Program-made: the position numbers and the translations under genes | Shown here: positions 8,793 through 19,022 of the stretch, in pieces | How the letters are laid out: each line of letters opens with the position of its first letter | Position numbering within the stretch: position 1 is the first letter of the stretch | Source of the DNA: Pseudomonas oryzihabitans | GTDB lineage: Bacteria; Pseudomonadota; Gammaproteobacteria; Pseudomonadales; Pseudomonadaceae | Length of the DNA: 64,000 nt | Assembly: GCF_024652905.1 (NCBI RefSeq) | Contig: NZ_CP102428.1 | Location: 4,200,001 to 4,264,000 of the forward strand | Reading direction: 5' to 3' | Notes under the pieces: generated by a model | What the model was told of the DNA's origin: nothing | The model's database searches: none | The model's input: only the letters and a program-made list of their open reading frames with translations

Positions 8793-10250
8793 GTGACCGA
8801 TACCAAGATCCTCACCACTGCCAGCGGCATTCCGGTAGCCGACAACCAGAATTCCCGCACCGCCGGTCCGCGCGGTCCGCTGATGCTCGACGACTTCCAT
8901 CTGATCGAGAAGCTGGCGCACTTCAACCGTGAAGTCATTCCCGAGCGGCGCGTTCATGCCAAGGGCTCCGCGGCCTACGGTACCTTTACCGTCACCCAGG
9001 ACATCACCCATCTCACCAGCGCCAAGCTGTTCGCCAGTGTGGGCAAGCAGACCGAGACCATCCTGCGCTTTTCCACCGTGGGTGGTGAGCGCGGTTCGGC
9101 GGATACCGAGCGCGATCCCCGGGGTTTCGCCCTGAAGTTCTATACCGAAGAAGGCAACTGGGACATCGTCGGCAACAACACCCCGGTGTTCTTCATCCGC
9201 GATCCGCTCAAGTTTCCGGACTTCATCCATACCCAGAAGCGCGATCCCTGGAGCAACCTGAAGAGTCCGCAGATGATGTGGGACTTCTGGTCGCTGTCGC
9301 CCGAATCCCTGCATCAGGTGACCATCCTGTTTTCCGATCGCGGCATTCCGGATGGCTATCGCTTCATGCACGGCTTCGGTAGCCACACCTTCAGCCTGAT
9401 CAACGCCCAGGGTGAGCGGCACTTCGTGAAGTTTCACTTCAAGAGCCAGCAGGGGATCAAGAACCTGGCACCGGCCGAGGCCGCACGGCTGGCCGGTACC
9501 GATCCGGATTACAGCCAGCGTGACCTGTTCCAGGCCATCGAGCGCGGTGAATTCCCGCGCTGGAAGATGTGCATCCAGGTAATGAGCGAGCAGGAGGCAG
9601 CCGGTCGCGCCGAGAATCCTTTCGATGTGACCAAGGTGTGGTCGCAGCAGCAGTATCCGTTGCAGGAAGTCGGGGTGCTGGAGCTCAACCGCAATCCGCA
9701 GAACTATTTCGCCGAGGTGGAGCAGGCCTCCTTCGCACCGAGCAACGTGGTGCCGGGCATAGGGCTGTCGCCTGATCGCATGCTGCAAGGCCGGGTGTTC
9801 GCCTATGCCGACGCCCAGCGCTATCGCGTAGGGACCAACTATCAGCAGCTACCGGTCAACGCACCGCGCTGCCCCTACGCCAACAATCAGCGCGATGGCG
9901 CCATGCGCTTCGATGGCAATGGCGGTTCGCAGCCGAACTACGAGCCGAACAGCTATGGCCATACGCCCAAGCAGGCGCCGCAGTATCGCGAGCCGGCGCT
10001 GAACTTCGCCGGCCCCGCCGATCGCTACGATCACCGGGTGGACGAGGATTACTTCAGTCAGGCCGGCGCGCTGTTCCGCCTGATGAATGCCGACCAGCAA
10101 GCACTGCTGATCGACAATATCGTCGGCGCCCTGGGCTCTGTGACCCGTGATGTGCAACTGCGGCAGATCGGCCACTTCCTCAAGGCCGATCCCGCCTATG
10201 GCATGGGCGTGGCCAAGGGCCTGGGGATAGATCCCAGCGAAGTGGCCTGA
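8793..10250 (+). CDS. katA: Monofunctional haem catalase (small-subunit type)
   Basis: Decomposes hydrogen peroxide to water and oxygen in the cytoplasm. I start it at the GTG at 8793, preceded by AGGGAG, because homology begins at [15 protein letters not shown]; the open frame reaches 8637 but that extension is not family-like. The 485-residue length fits clade-3 catalases. Visible active-site residues are His55 in RVHAKG, Asn128 in VGNNTP and haem-ligating Tyr338 in RVFAYAD. It is a single-gene unit, terminated at about 10289. The neighbour of rplQ is also katA in PAO1 as I recall it. Confidence 0.95.
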   Translation: MTDTKILTTASGIPVADNQNSRTAGPRGPLMLDDFHLIEKLAHFNREVIPERRVHAKGSAAYGTFTVTQDITHLTSAKLFASVGKQTETILRFSTVGGERGSADTERDPRGFALKFYTEEGNWDIVGNNTPVFFIRDPLKFPDFIHTQKRDPWSNLKSPQMMWDFWSLSPESLHQVTILFSDRGIPDGYRFMHGFGSHTFSLINAQGERHFVKFHFKSQQGIKNLAPAEAARLAGTDPDYSQRDLFQAIERGEFPRWKMCIQVMSEQEAAGRAENPFDVTKVWSQQQYPLQEVGVLELNRNPQNYFAEVEQASFAPSNVVPGIGLSPDRMLQGRVFAYADAQRYRVGTNYQQLPVNAPRCPYANNQRDGAMRFDGNGGSQPNYEPNSYGHTPKQAPQYREPALNFAGPADRYDHRVDEDYFSQAGALFRLMNADQQALLIDNIVGALGSVTRDVQLRQIGHFLKADPAYGMGVAKGLGIDPSEVA

Positions 10251-10262
10251 TACAGGGATAGG

Positions 10263-10289
10263 AAGAAGCCCGGCGAATGCCGGGTTTTC
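10263..10289 (+). terminator. Terminator after katA
   Basis: AAGAAGCCCGGC and GCCGGGTTTTCTT flank a GAAT loop just 12 bases after the katA stop, ending in a T-rich run. This is a standard intrinsic terminator. Confidence 0.85.
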
Positions 10290-10395
10290 TTCGTCCGTCA
10301 AAAAAGTGCGGGAAAGGCTGTCTCGAACGCCGCTTGCGACGTCGCAGTGCTAAGGTTCGCATCAAGCGCGAAAACACGAGGCTCGCTCTCCCGTC

Positions 10396-12600
10396 ATGAC
10401 TGTGTTTGGAGTGTCTTTGCGCCAGCTCTGGGCGCACGAAAAGGCCAGCTATGGCGTTCGCGTCTTTGTCGCCCTGAGCGGCGCCATGGCCGTCTGCTGG
10501 TCGCTGGGGGATCTGCGTGCGCTGTCGCCTGTGTTTCTCGGCATCATCGCCAGCGCCCTGGCGGAAACCGACGACAGTTGGCTGGGGCGACTCAAGTCGC
10601 TGGCGGTGACGCTGCTGTGCTTCACGGTGGCGGCCTTCGCGGTCGAGCTGCTGTTTCCCTATCCCTGGATCTTCGTGGTCGGCCTGGGTCTGGCCACCTT
10701 CAGCCTGACGATGCTGGGCGCCATCGGCGAGCGCTATGCATCCATCGCCCAGGCCACGGTGATCCTGTCGATCTACGCCATGATCGGGGTGGATCAGCGC
10801 CTCGGCGCCCAGGTGCCGTTGTGGTACGAGCCAGCGCACCTGCTGGCCGGTGCGCTGTGGTACGGCCTGCTTTCGGTGCTCTGGTGCGCGCTGTTCGCCC
10901 ATCAGCCGGTGCGGCAGAATCTGTCCGCCCTCTATGGCGAACTGGAGATTCTGCTCAGGCTCAAGGCCGAGATGCTCGAACCGGTACGCGGGGTGGATCT
11001 GCATCGGCGCCGCGTGCTGCTGGCGCAGCAGAACGGCAAGGTGGTGCAGGCGCTGAACCAGGCCAAGGCGACCATCCTCAATCGCTTCGGCCGCTCGGGA
11101 CGGCCTGGCGCGCGCTCGGGGCGCTACTTCCGTCTCTATTTCATGGCGCAGGACATCCACGAGCGCGCCAGTTCCTCGCACTATCCCTACAGCGCCTTGA
11201 CCGAGGCCTTCTTCCATAGCGACATCCTGTTTCGCTGTCAGCGCCTGCTCAAGCTGCAGGCTAATGCCTGCCACAACATGGGCGAGGCGATTCGTCTGGG
11301 GCAGCCCTTCGAATATGGCCAGCAGAGTCAGCAGGGGCTGACCGATCTGCAGGCCTCGCTGGAGTATCTCAAGCAGCAGCAGAATCCGCGCTGGCGCGGT
11401 CTGCTGCGCTCCCTGGACCTGCTCGGGCACAATCTCTCGACTCTGGAGCGGCAATTCTCCGAGGCGGGCAACAGCGACTCGGGGGCGGCGGATCTGGACA
11501 CCAGCCTGCTGGATCCGGCGGCGCGCTCCCTGCGCGAGGTGTTCCAGCGCATCCGCCTGCAGCTGACCCCGACCTCGCTGCTGTTCCGCCATGGCCTGCG
11601 CCTGGCGCTGGCGCTGATGGCCGGCTATGGCGTGCTGCACCTGATCCACCCGGTGAACGGCTACTGGATCCTGCTGACCACGGTGTTCGTCTGTCGGCCG
11701 CAGTACGGGGCGACCCGGGTGCGGCTGGTGCAGCGGATCGTCGGTACGGTGATCGGCCTGTTGCTGGGCAGCGCCTTGCTGGAGCTGTTCGGTCAGCCGG
11801 AGATCCAGCTGTTGATGGCGCTGGTCGCCGGCCTGGTGTTCTTTATCACCCGGACGGATCGCTACACCATCGCCACCGCCGCCATCACCCTGATGGTGCT
11901 GTTCTGCTTCAACCAGGTGGGCAATGGCTTCATGCTGATCTGGCCGCGGTTGCTGGATACCCTGTTGGGTTGCCTGATCGCGGTACTGGCGGTGTTCTTT
12001 GTCCTGCCGGACTGGCAGGGACGGCGACTGCATCAGGTGATGGCCAATACCCTGCGCACCAATGCACTCTATCTGCGCCGGTTGCACGAGCAGTACCGGA
12101 CCGGCAAGCGGGACGATCTCGACTACCGCGTGGCGCGGCGCAACGCCCACAATGCCGATGCGACGCTGTCGGCCGCACTGGCCAACATGCTGCGCGATCC
12201 CGGGCATTTCCGCCGTAACCTGGAAGCGGGCTTTCGCTATCTGGCGCTGTCCAACACCCTGCTGGGCTATCTGTCGGCCCTGGGCGCCCATCGCCGCCAG
12301 TTGGAGGCGGCCGAGCACGATGCCCTGGTGAAGCGCGCCGTGACCCGGATCGCCGAGGGCATGGAAGCCATTGCCACCGCAGTGGCGGAGCGGCGCAGTC
12401 TGCCGCCGACCGCCGAAGAGGAAAGCAGCCTGGCCGACGAACTGGAAGCCGCGGCCGAGGACAACGACGATGGCTACCGACTGGTGTGTACCCAGTTGGC
12501 GTTGATCTGCCGATTGCTGCCCAATCTCAAAAGCGCCGCTAACCATACCCTGCGCGAACAAAGCCGCGAGCAACTGGCAGCGGGTACCGCCGATGCTTGA
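10396..12600 (+). CDS. YccS/YhfK-family (FUSC-type) inner-membrane protein
   Basis: A 734-residue protein with two hydrophobic blocks: one at about residues 20-165 and a second at about 395-540 (the FUSC fold, with VNGYWILLTTVFVCRPQYGA as the characteristic segment). Each block is followed by a long cytoplasmic helical stretch. The architecture matches YccS/YhfK rather than the shorter AaeB exporters. Function is not established for the family; relation to fusaric-acid and aromatic-acid efflux proteins suggests transport. The ribosome site before the ATG is weak. It stands alone between katA and a dehydrogenase. Confidence 0.75.
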   Translation: MTVFGVSLRQLWAHEKASYGVRVFVALSGAMAVCWSLGDLRALSPVFLGIIASALAETDDSWLGRLKSLAVTLLCFTVAAFAVELLFPYPWIFVVGLGLATFSLTMLGAIGERYASIAQATVILSIYAMIGVDQRLGAQVPLWYEPAHLLAGALWYGLLSVLWCALFAHQPVRQNLSALYGELEILLRLKAEMLEPVRGVDLHRRRVLLAQQNGKVVQALNQAKATILNRFGRSGRPGARSGRYFRLYFMAQDIHERASSSHYPYSALTEAFFHSDILFRCQRLLKLQANACHNMGEAIRLGQPFEYGQQSQQGLTDLQASLEYLKQQQNPRWRGLLRSLDLLGHNLSTLERQFSEAGNSDSGAADLDTSLLDPAARSLREVFQRIRLQLTPTSLLFRHGLRLALALMAGYGVLHLIHPVNGYWILLTTVFVCRPQYGATRVRLVQRIVGTVIGLLLGSALLELFGQPEIQLLMALVAGLVFFITRTDRYTIATAAITLMVLFCFNQVGNGFMLIWPRLLDTLLGCLIAVLAVFFVLPDWQGRRLHQVMANTLRTNALYLRRLHEQYRTGKRDDLDYRVARRNAHNADATLSAALANMLRDPGHFRRNLEAGFRYLALSNTLLGYLSALGAHRRQLEAAEHDALVKRAVTRIAEGMEAIATAVAERRSLPPTAEEESSLADELEAAAEDNDDGYRLVCTQLALICRLLPNLKSAANHTLREQSREQLAAGTADA

Positions 12601-12687
12601 GCAAGGTTGGCGCGACGCGCTATGTTGACCGATGTCCGTCGAATTTTTCGACGCCTGTTTATGCTGGTTTGAAGGCTGTTCCAACAC

Positions 12688-13579
12688 ATGCGTATGCGTC
12701 TTCTAGTGGTGGGCGGGGAGAGCGCCCTGGGCAAGGCGCTACTCGCCGCCGGTGCCGAAGCGGGCATCGAATTCGTCGCCCCCGAGACTCCCGCGGAGGG
12801 CTGGTACGCCGCCGGGCTGACCCAGGTGCTCGACCAGGTACGGCCGGGGGCGGTGATCAATCTCGCCTATTACCGCGACTGGTTGCAGGCGGGGGACTTC
12901 GATCCGGCGCTGGTGCAGCGCCAGGCGCTGGCCGTACAACGCCTGGCCGGCCTCTGCCAGCACTATCAGATTCCGCTGATCCAACCGTCCAGTTATCAGC
13001 TTTTCGATGGCTCGCGCGTGGCCGGCTATAGTGAAAAGGATCTTCCGCGGCCGCCGGGTGCACGTGGCGAGGCGCTCTGGCGGGTCGAGCAGCTGGTGCG
13101 GGCGCTGTGCCCGATGCACATCCTGCTGCGCCTGGGCTGGGTCCTCGACGACTCCCGCGACGGTCGCCTGGGGCGTCTGTTGCGGCAGCTGGGTACCGAG
13201 CAGGTGGTGCCGATGGCGGGCGACCGGCGCGGCAACCCGACCACCGTGGGCGATGCCGCCCGGGTGCTGCTGGCCGTGGTCAAGCAGCTCGACTGTGGTG
13301 CGCCGCTCTGGGGGACCTATCACTACGGCGCCCAGGAGGCGGTGTCGGAGCTGGGCCTGGCCGAGACCGTCGCCCAGCTCTGGCAGGAATTCGACCGGCC
13401 GGTGCGCTGCGAATGGCAGGAGGTGACGCACCTGGAGCGGGCGGATGCCACGGAAGAGCCACAACAGGGGGTGTTGATCAGTCGCAAGCTGCTCAACACC
13501 TTTGGCATCAAGGCGCGGCGCTGGCAGCAGGAGCTGCCGGCGCTGTTGCAGGGCTTTCGGCAGGACGAGGTAGGTTTCG

Positions 13580-13587
<8 letters not shown>
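12688..13587 (+). CDS. RmlD-like NAD(P)-dependent sugar-nucleotide reductase family protein
   Basis: The 299-residue product has an N-terminal Rossmann start (MRMRLLVVGGESALGKALLA), LIQPSSYQLFDG where RmlD carries STDYVFDG, and HILLRLGWVLDD like the RmlD LRTSWVY segment. The Tyr-x3-Lys pair of classical reductases is not clear (ARGEALWRVE takes the usual YGxSKLxGE place), so catalytic activity is uncertain. The ATG may instead be the one at 12694. Its end overlaps the next gene by 8 bases, so the two form an operon. A true dTDP-rhamnose role is unlikely because no rmlABC genes are nearby. Confidence 0.65.
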
Positions 13588-14509
<922 letters not shown>

Positions 14510-14540
14510 CGGGCGAGGCCAGGGGCAAGCCCCGGTCTCT

Positions 14541-14579
14541 TGGGCTGCGACGATGGAGCTGTCTCAGCGCCAACCTACG
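14541..14579 (+). repeat. Diverged copy of the TTGGGCTTCG...CCAACCTACG repeat
   Basis: The stretch from TGGGCTGCGACGATGG to CTCAGCGCCAACCTACGG matches the ends of the interspersed repeat seen at 34111, 34202, 34373 and 55283-55377. It lies in the 91-base space between the epimerase and ompW stops, a convergent intergenic location typical of such repeats. Confidence 0.6.
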
Positions 14580-14600
14580 GCGCGAGTGGCTGGCGGTGAG

Positions 14601-15290
14601 CTAGAAGCGATAGCCCAGGCCGACCATATAGACCCAGGGATCCACGTCCAGATCGACCTTGGCCCGAGCGCCGAGGGCGGTGTTATCGACGTGGGCGGTG
14701 GTGGCGATGTCGATGTAGCGGACCTGGGCGTTGAGCATCACCCGGTCGGTGAGCATGAGATCGACACCAACCTGGGCGGACCAGCCCCAGGAATTGTCGG
14801 CGCGGAAGTTATCGAAGCCGGCCGCGCTGGCACCACTGCCGACGTGCTCGTCATAGATCCAGGTGTAGTTGAGGCCGGCGCCGACATAGGGCTGGAACGT
14901 CGCCTTGGCGTCCAGGGGGTAGTAGACCAGGCTCAGAGTCGGCGGTAGGTGCTTGAGACTGCCCAGCTTGCCGTTGGCGGCGTCCAGCCCGGTGCCCTTG
15001 ATGTTGACCTGGTGCTCGAAGGGCGTGGCCGCCAGCAGTTCGACGCCCAGGTGGTCGGTGAGCATGTAGGCGAAGTTGAGGCCCAGCTGGGTGTTGCTGT
15101 CCATGCTCGCCTTGCCGCCGAGATTGGCGCCGCTCAGGGCGCCGCGGTCGATCTTGACGTCGGAGCTGCGTTCGTGGGGATCCACGGTGATGGCGCCGGC
15201 GCGCAGGATGATGTCGCCGGCCTGGTGGGCCTGGGCGAGAGGGGCGGCCAGGGCGAGGGCGAGCAGGCTGAGGCGGAAGAGGGGACGCAT
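14601..15290 (-). CDS. OmpW-family outer-membrane protein (OprG-like)
   Basis: A 229-residue product with a signal peptide (cleavage after LAPLAQA, about residue 21) and an OmpW eight-stranded barrel, including QLGLNFAYMLTDHLGVELLA, PPTLSLVYYP and a C-terminal aromatic residue (YMVGLGYRF) for BAM recognition. OmpW proteins admit small hydrophobic molecules; OprG of P. aeruginosa is the likely counterpart and lies beside the same genes there. The gene faces away from a four-gene zinc-type operon and ends toward the epimerase. Confidence 0.88.
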   Translation of the reverse strand: MRPLFRLSLLALALAAPLAQAHQAGDIILRAGAITVDPHERSSDVKIDRGALSGANLGGKASMDSNTQLGLNFAYMLTDHLGVELLAATPFEHQVNIKGTGLDAANGKLGSLKHLPPTLSLVYYPLDAKATFQPYVGAGLNYTWIYDEHVGSGASAAGFDNFRADNSWGWSAQVGVDLMLTDRVMLNAQVRYIDIATTAHVDNTALGARAKVDLDVDPWVYMVGLGYRF

Positions 15291-15385
15291 GGCGAGGGCT
15301 CCGAAGGCATGGAAAAGGGCTGGGAGCAGCCTAGCGAAGCTGAAACGGCGGACTCTTGATCTCGCTCAAGGGTGGGTCACATTCC

Positions 15386-15880
15386 TCAGGAGCCATCGCC
15401 CTTGAGGACGTAGGGCTGGATGCGCTGGGCCTGCAGCCAGTAGCCGGCGACGGCCACCTCGCTGCGCTGGCTGCCCACGCCCAGACGGCCTTCCACCCAG
15501 TAGGGCAGGTGCAGCTTGGACAGCCAGAGGTCGTGGCTGCCCTTGACGTAGACGATCTGGTTGCCCGGAGGCGGCGGCACATGGATGCAGGCGCCGTAGT
15601 AGGGAACCAGCAGGAATTCAGTGACCTCGCCCTCGTCGGTGACCATGATCGGCACCACATAGCCCGGCAAGCGCACCTCCTGGCCATCCAGGGCGGCAAC
15701 CGTCGGCGCATCCGGCCAGGGCTGGCTGGCGGCGGGGCCGTCTTCGCCGAGGCCGTGGTCGATGCTGCCGGGATTGAAGCGCGGCGCATCGGCCGGTACC
15801 AGTTCGCGCCAGGCGAGTTGGCGGGGTTCGGCCTGGACCCAGGACAGCCAGCAGAGCAACAGCAAAGGCGCCAGGCGCAT
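15386..15880 (-). CDS. DUF3299 periplasmic protein, last gene of zinc-type operon
   Basis: A 164-residue exported protein: signal peptide MRLAPLLLLCWLSWVQAEPR, then a DUF3299 domain with LPGYVVPIMVTDEGEVTEFL and PYYGACIHVPPPPGNQIVYV. I take the ATG at 15880 because it gives a clean signal peptide; the open frame runs on upstream into the permease. The DUF has no established function. The gene ends an operon with a His-rich protein, an ATPase and a permease, a combination seen in PAO1 (PA4063-PA4066 from memory) and linked there to zinc limitation. Confidence 0.75.
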   Translation of the reverse strand: MRLAPLLLLCWLSWVQAEPRQLAWRELVPADAPRFNPGSIDHGLGEDGPAASQPWPDAPTVAALDGQEVRLPGYVVPIMVTDEGEVTEFLLVPYYGACIHVPPPPGNQIVYVKGSHDLWLSKLHLPYWVEGRLGVGSQRSEVAVAGYWLQAQRIQPYVLKGDGS

Positions 15881-15896
15881 GGGGTGGAAGCCTCGT

Positions 15897-17150
15897 CTAC
15901 AAGCGCACGGACAACCCGTCCGTGAGGGCCTGGCGACAGCCGCGCCAGGCTGGGATGCAACCGAGCACCAGGGCGGCGAGCAGGATGCCGCCGAGCAGTT
16001 GCCCATCGTAGAGCGAGGGCCAGTCCAGCGGCAATGCCAGACCGTATTCCGCCAGCAGCCAGGGGCGGCCCAGGGCGATGGCGCCATAGAGCAGCGCCAG
16101 CCCGCCCAGGCAGCCGGCCAGGGTGAGCGCCAGGGCCTCGGCCAGCAGCAGGCCGAACAGGTGGCGCGGCTGGGCTCCCACCGAGCGCAGGATGGCCATT
16201 TCCCGGCGCCGTTCGTTGAGGCTGGCGAGCAGCGCGGTGAGCATGCCCACCAGGCCGGTGAGCACCACGCACAGCGACATCACCAGCAGCGCCTGTTCCG
16301 CCGTGCCGAGCAGGCCCCAGAGTTCCTGCAGGGCCACGCCGGGCAGGATGGCCAGCAGCGGCTCGCCACGGTACTCGTTGACCGCGCGCTGCACGGCAAA
16401 GGTGGCCACCCGACTCTTGAGGCCGACCAGGGCGGCGGTCAGGTCCTGGGGCGTGAGATCGCGCCGGCGCACCTCGGCGTCGCTCAGCGAGGGACCGGGC
16501 ATGCCACCGCGCCAGTCCAGGTGCAGGGCGGTCATGCCGCTCAGCGGGATGTGCAGGGTGCGGTCGACGGGGGTACCGGTGGGGGCGAGGATGCCGACCA
16601 CCGTGAAGGGGTGGTCGCTATGCTCGGTCAGGCTGATGGTGGCGACACCATGGGCCAGCACGACCCTGTCGCCCAGTTGATAGTGCAGCGCCTTGGCCAC
16701 CTCGGCGCCCAGCACTACCTCGAAGACGTCGTTGAAGGGGCGACCCTGGGCCAGCCGCAGCGGCTGGTTGCGCCCGTAGTGATAGTGGGCGAAGTAGTTG
16801 CCGTCGGTGCCCAGCACCCGGTAGCCGCGGTGGGAGTCGCCAAGGGACAGCGGGATGGTCCAGGCGACACGGGGATCGGCGGCGAGCTTCTCGTAGCTCT
16901 CCCAGCGGATGTTGTTGGTGGCGTTGCCGATGCGGAACACCGAGTAGAGCAGCAGGTTGACCGCGCCGGAGCGGGCGCCCACCACCAGGTCGGTACCGGC
17001 GATGGTGCTGGCGAAGCTGGCCTTGGCCTCGGTGCGCAGCCGCTCGACACCCAGCAGCAGGGCCACCGAGACGGCGATGGTGAAGACGGTGAGCAGGGCG
17101 GTGGCGCGGCGATTGCGCAGGCTGGCCCAGGCCAGTTGGAGCAGGGGCAT
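15897..17150 (-). CDS. ABC transporter permease (MacB/FtsX fold)
   Basis: A 417-residue permease with an N-terminal membrane helix (RATALLTVFTIAVSVALLLG, residues 15-34), a large periplasmic domain, and three C-terminal helices at about 270-290, 325-350 and 385-405. The FtsX/MacB core motif ERRREMAILRSVGAQPRHLF is at about 304-323. Such type VII permeases usually move no solute across the inner membrane but drive periplasmic work. It starts 1 base after the ATPase stop, and the His-rich partner suggests metal handling. Confidence 0.82.
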   Translation of the reverse strand: MPLLQLAWASLRNRRATALLTVFTIAVSVALLLGVERLRTEAKASFASTIAGTDLVVGARSGAVNLLLYSVFRIGNATNNIRWESYEKLAADPRVAWTIPLSLGDSHRGYRVLGTDGNYFAHYHYGRNQPLRLAQGRPFNDVFEVVLGAEVAKALHYQLGDRVVLAHGVATISLTEHSDHPFTVVGILAPTGTPVDRTLHIPLSGMTALHLDWRGGMPGPSLSDAEVRRRDLTPQDLTAALVGLKSRVATFAVQRAVNEYRGEPLLAILPGVALQELWGLLGTAEQALLVMSLCVVLTGLVGMLTALLASLNERRREMAILRSVGAQPRHLFGLLLAEALALTLAGCLGGLALLYGAIALGRPWLLAEYGLALPLDWPSLYDGQLLGGILLAALVLGCIPAWRGCRQALTDGLSVRL

Positions 17151-17151
17151 C

Positions 17152-17859
17152 CTAGGTCTCCGGGCGGGCGGCGTTGAGCTGGGCCAGGGTGAGGTGGCGG
17201 TCGAAATGGCCTGCCAGGCTGCGATCGTGGCTGACGAACAGCAGGCCGGCGCCAGCCGCGGCGCATTCGGCGAACAGCAGCTGCAAAAAGGCGTCGCGGT
17301 GATCGGTATCCAGCGCCGAGGTGGGCTCGTCGGCGATCACCAGTTCCGGCTGGCCGATCAGAGCGCGGGCGGCGGCGACCCGCTGCTGCTGGCCGATGGA
17401 CAATTCGCGGGCCGGACGGCGGGGCAGGTCGGGATCGCTCAGTCCCAGGGCGCGGAGCAGGGTCAGGGCCGCGGCCTGAGGATCGCCATGCCGCGCACGG
17501 GCACGGGCGCGGCGCAGTGCCGAGAACTGGCAGGGCAGCAGGATGTTGTCCAGCACCGAGAGAAAGGGCAGCAGGTTGAATTGTTGGAAGAGAAAGCCGG
17601 TGTGGTCGACGCGAAAGCGGTCGCGCCGGGCGGTGGCGAGCGCTCCCAGGTCCTGACCGAGCAGGCGCACCTGGCCGCGACTCGGCCGTTGCACGCCGCC
17701 GAGCAGGCCGAGCAGGGTGGTCTTGCCGCTGCCCGAGGGCCCTTCGAGAAACAGCGCCTCTCCGGATGCCAGCTGGAAGTGCCGGATGTCCAGGCATTCC
17801 GCCTGGCCGGGCCAGGCGAAGCCAAGGTCCCGGATCTCGACCAGGGGCGCGGTACTCAT
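17152..17859 (-). CDS. ABC transporter ATP-binding protein (LolD/MacB type)
   Basis: A 235-residue ATPase with Walker A GPSGSGKTT (residues 40-48), Q-loop GFLFQQFNLLPFLSV, signature LSIGQQQRVAAARAL and Walker B LVIADEPTSALD. The signature has Ile in place of the common Gly (LSIGQ for LSGGQ), which occurs in this subfamily. It is paired with the FtsX-type permease 1 base downstream and lies 7 bases after the His-rich protein gene, so the three are one translation-coupled operon. Confidence 0.88.
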   Translation of the reverse strand: MSTAPLVEIRDLGFAWPGQAECLDIRHFQLASGEALFLEGPSGSGKTTLLGLLGGVQRPSRGQVRLLGQDLGALATARRDRFRVDHTGFLFQQFNLLPFLSVLDNILLPCQFSALRRARARARHGDPQAAALTLLRALGLSDPDLPRRPARELSIGQQQRVAAARALIGQPELVIADEPTSALDTDHRDAFLQLLFAECAAAGAGLLFVSHDRSLAGHFDRHLTLAQLNAARPET

Positions 17860-17866
17860 GGCCGTC

Positions 17867-18418
17867 CTACCACTTCAGTCGCGGTTGCTGAGCCGTCAGC
17901 TCGGCGCCCTGCTGGCCGCTGGCGACGATGGCCTGCACTTCGACACTGTGACTGTTGGGAAAGCGGGCGAACCAGCCGGAGAGGTCCAGGCTGTCGAGCG
18001 CACCCGGCTTGTTGCAGCTGAAGCTCATGCTGGCCTCCACGTCGAGATGGCCGCTGGCGATGGCGTCCTTGGCGAACAGCGGACTGATGGCGCTGGCTTC
18101 GGTGAGCCGGCAATCGGCCGCCGCGGGCAGCTTCACCAGCGCCTGGGGATTTTCCAGGCTCTGTCGCAGCGCGGCGACGGCAGCCTGTTCCTGCTGATTA
18201 CGCGCTGCATGTTCGAAGCCCAGCAGATCGGCCGCCGGACTGCGCCACTGCAATTCCAGGCCGGTATCGGTCTGCGCCAGGTCGAGGTGGGATTCACCGT
18301 GCACATGGGCACCCAGGGCGCCATGCGCGTGTTCGTCATGGTCGTCGTGGGTGCCATGGGCAAAGGCCGGTTGGGCGAGCGCGGCAGCAAGGCAAAGGGT
18401 CAGCAGAGGCAGGCGCAT
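17867..18418 (-). CDS. His-rich periplasmic DUF2796/ZrgA-like metal-binding protein
   Basis: A 183-residue secreted protein: signal peptide cleaved near LAQPAFA, then a stretch at residues 21-44 with eight histidines and several aspartates, a typical zinc-binding tail. The rest fits DUF2796, the family of ZrgA from the Vibrio zinc-uptake system. It probably binds zinc in the periplasm and passes it to, or senses it for, the FtsX-type ABC transporter encoded downstream. First gene of the operon ending at 15386. Confidence 0.8.
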   Translation of the reverse strand: MRLPLLTLCLAAALAQPAFAHGTHDDHDEHAHGALGAHVHGESHLDLAQTDTGLELQWRSPAADLLGFEHAARNQQEQAAVAALRQSLENPQALVKLPAAADCRLTEASAISPLFAKDAIASGHLDVEASMSFSCNKPGALDSLDLSGWFARFPNSHSVEVQAIVASGQQGAELTAQQPRLKW

Positions 18419-18446
18419 GGTAGGCTTCCAGTGGACGGAGAGGCGC

Positions 18447-18462
18447 TATGTTATGTTGTTGC
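18447..18462. promoter_or_regulatory. Possible degenerate Zur half-site upstream of the zinc-type operon
   Basis: TATGTTATGTTGTTGC, 29-44 bases before the His-rich protein start, matches the left half of a gammaproteobacterial Zur box (TGTTATGTTATAACA type) but not the right half. It is proposed only because the downstream genes look zinc-responsive. Confidence 0.2.
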
Positions 18463-18540
18463 TTTTCCGCGCTGCAACCTTGGTTTGGCGTCGGCCGGTG
18501 GCTGTGGGAGCATGGGCCTCTGCACGACGAGGAGAACACC

Positions 18541-18897
18541 ATGGTACGCATTCGCGGAACCATCGGCAGCCAGCCCGTGGATCTCACGGTGGAACTGGAC
18601 GAGGCCGACTGGCAGCGCCTGGCCGCAGCCCTGCAGCCTACGGCGGCGTCCCTGCCTGCTGCGGCGGTGGTCGCCGCCCCCAGCGGGCCCAAGTCGGGCG
18701 GCGACATGCTCTGGGACCAGGTGGTGAAACTGCTCAGCCAGGCTGGGCGGCTCAGCGGACCGGACATCCTCGTGGCCCTGGAAAAGCTGACCGGCAATCT
18801 GGGCGTGGCCAAGCAGCTGCTGGTTCGGCTGAGGCACAGCCCCCAGGTGCGCATGGAGCGGGTGGGCGAGGCGCAGTTCTATATCTGGCAGGGGTGA
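18541..18897 (+). CDS. Conserved hypothetical protein, 118 residues
   Basis: I place the start at the ATG at 18541, preceded by GAGGAG, and not at the in-frame ATG at 18448 that lacks a ribosome site. The N-terminal part (MVRIRGTIGSQPVDLTVELD, then DEADWQRLAAALQ) is followed by an Ala/Pro linker at about 35-50 and a C-terminal 65-residue helical domain (DMLWDQVVKLLSQAGRLSGP). No signal peptide or membrane span is present. It is transcribed divergently from the zinc-type operon. I do not recognise a function; a PAO1 gene at the same place is also hypothetical. Confidence 0.7.
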   Translation: MVRIRGTIGSQPVDLTVELDEADWQRLAAALQPTAASLPAAAVVAAPSGPKSGGDMLWDQVVKLLSQAGRLSGPDILVALEKLTGNLGVAKQLLVRLRHSPQVRMERVGEAQFYIWQG

Positions 18898-19022
18898 GGC
18901 TGGGGCAGGTTGGTGGAAAACGCCGGGCGGTTTCCCATGCTACGAAAGGTCCACAGCGTCAGGCTGGTGCTGGCTGTGGATAAGGCTGCGTCCGGGGCGA
19001 CGCAGCCGTTGTCGACCGGCGC

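Noticed and set aside
10180-12687. An 835-codon minus-strand frame opposite the YccS-like gene.
   Set aside because: Composition is low-complexity Gln/His/Arg-rich as expected from antisense of a membrane protein; no ribosome site or family signature.
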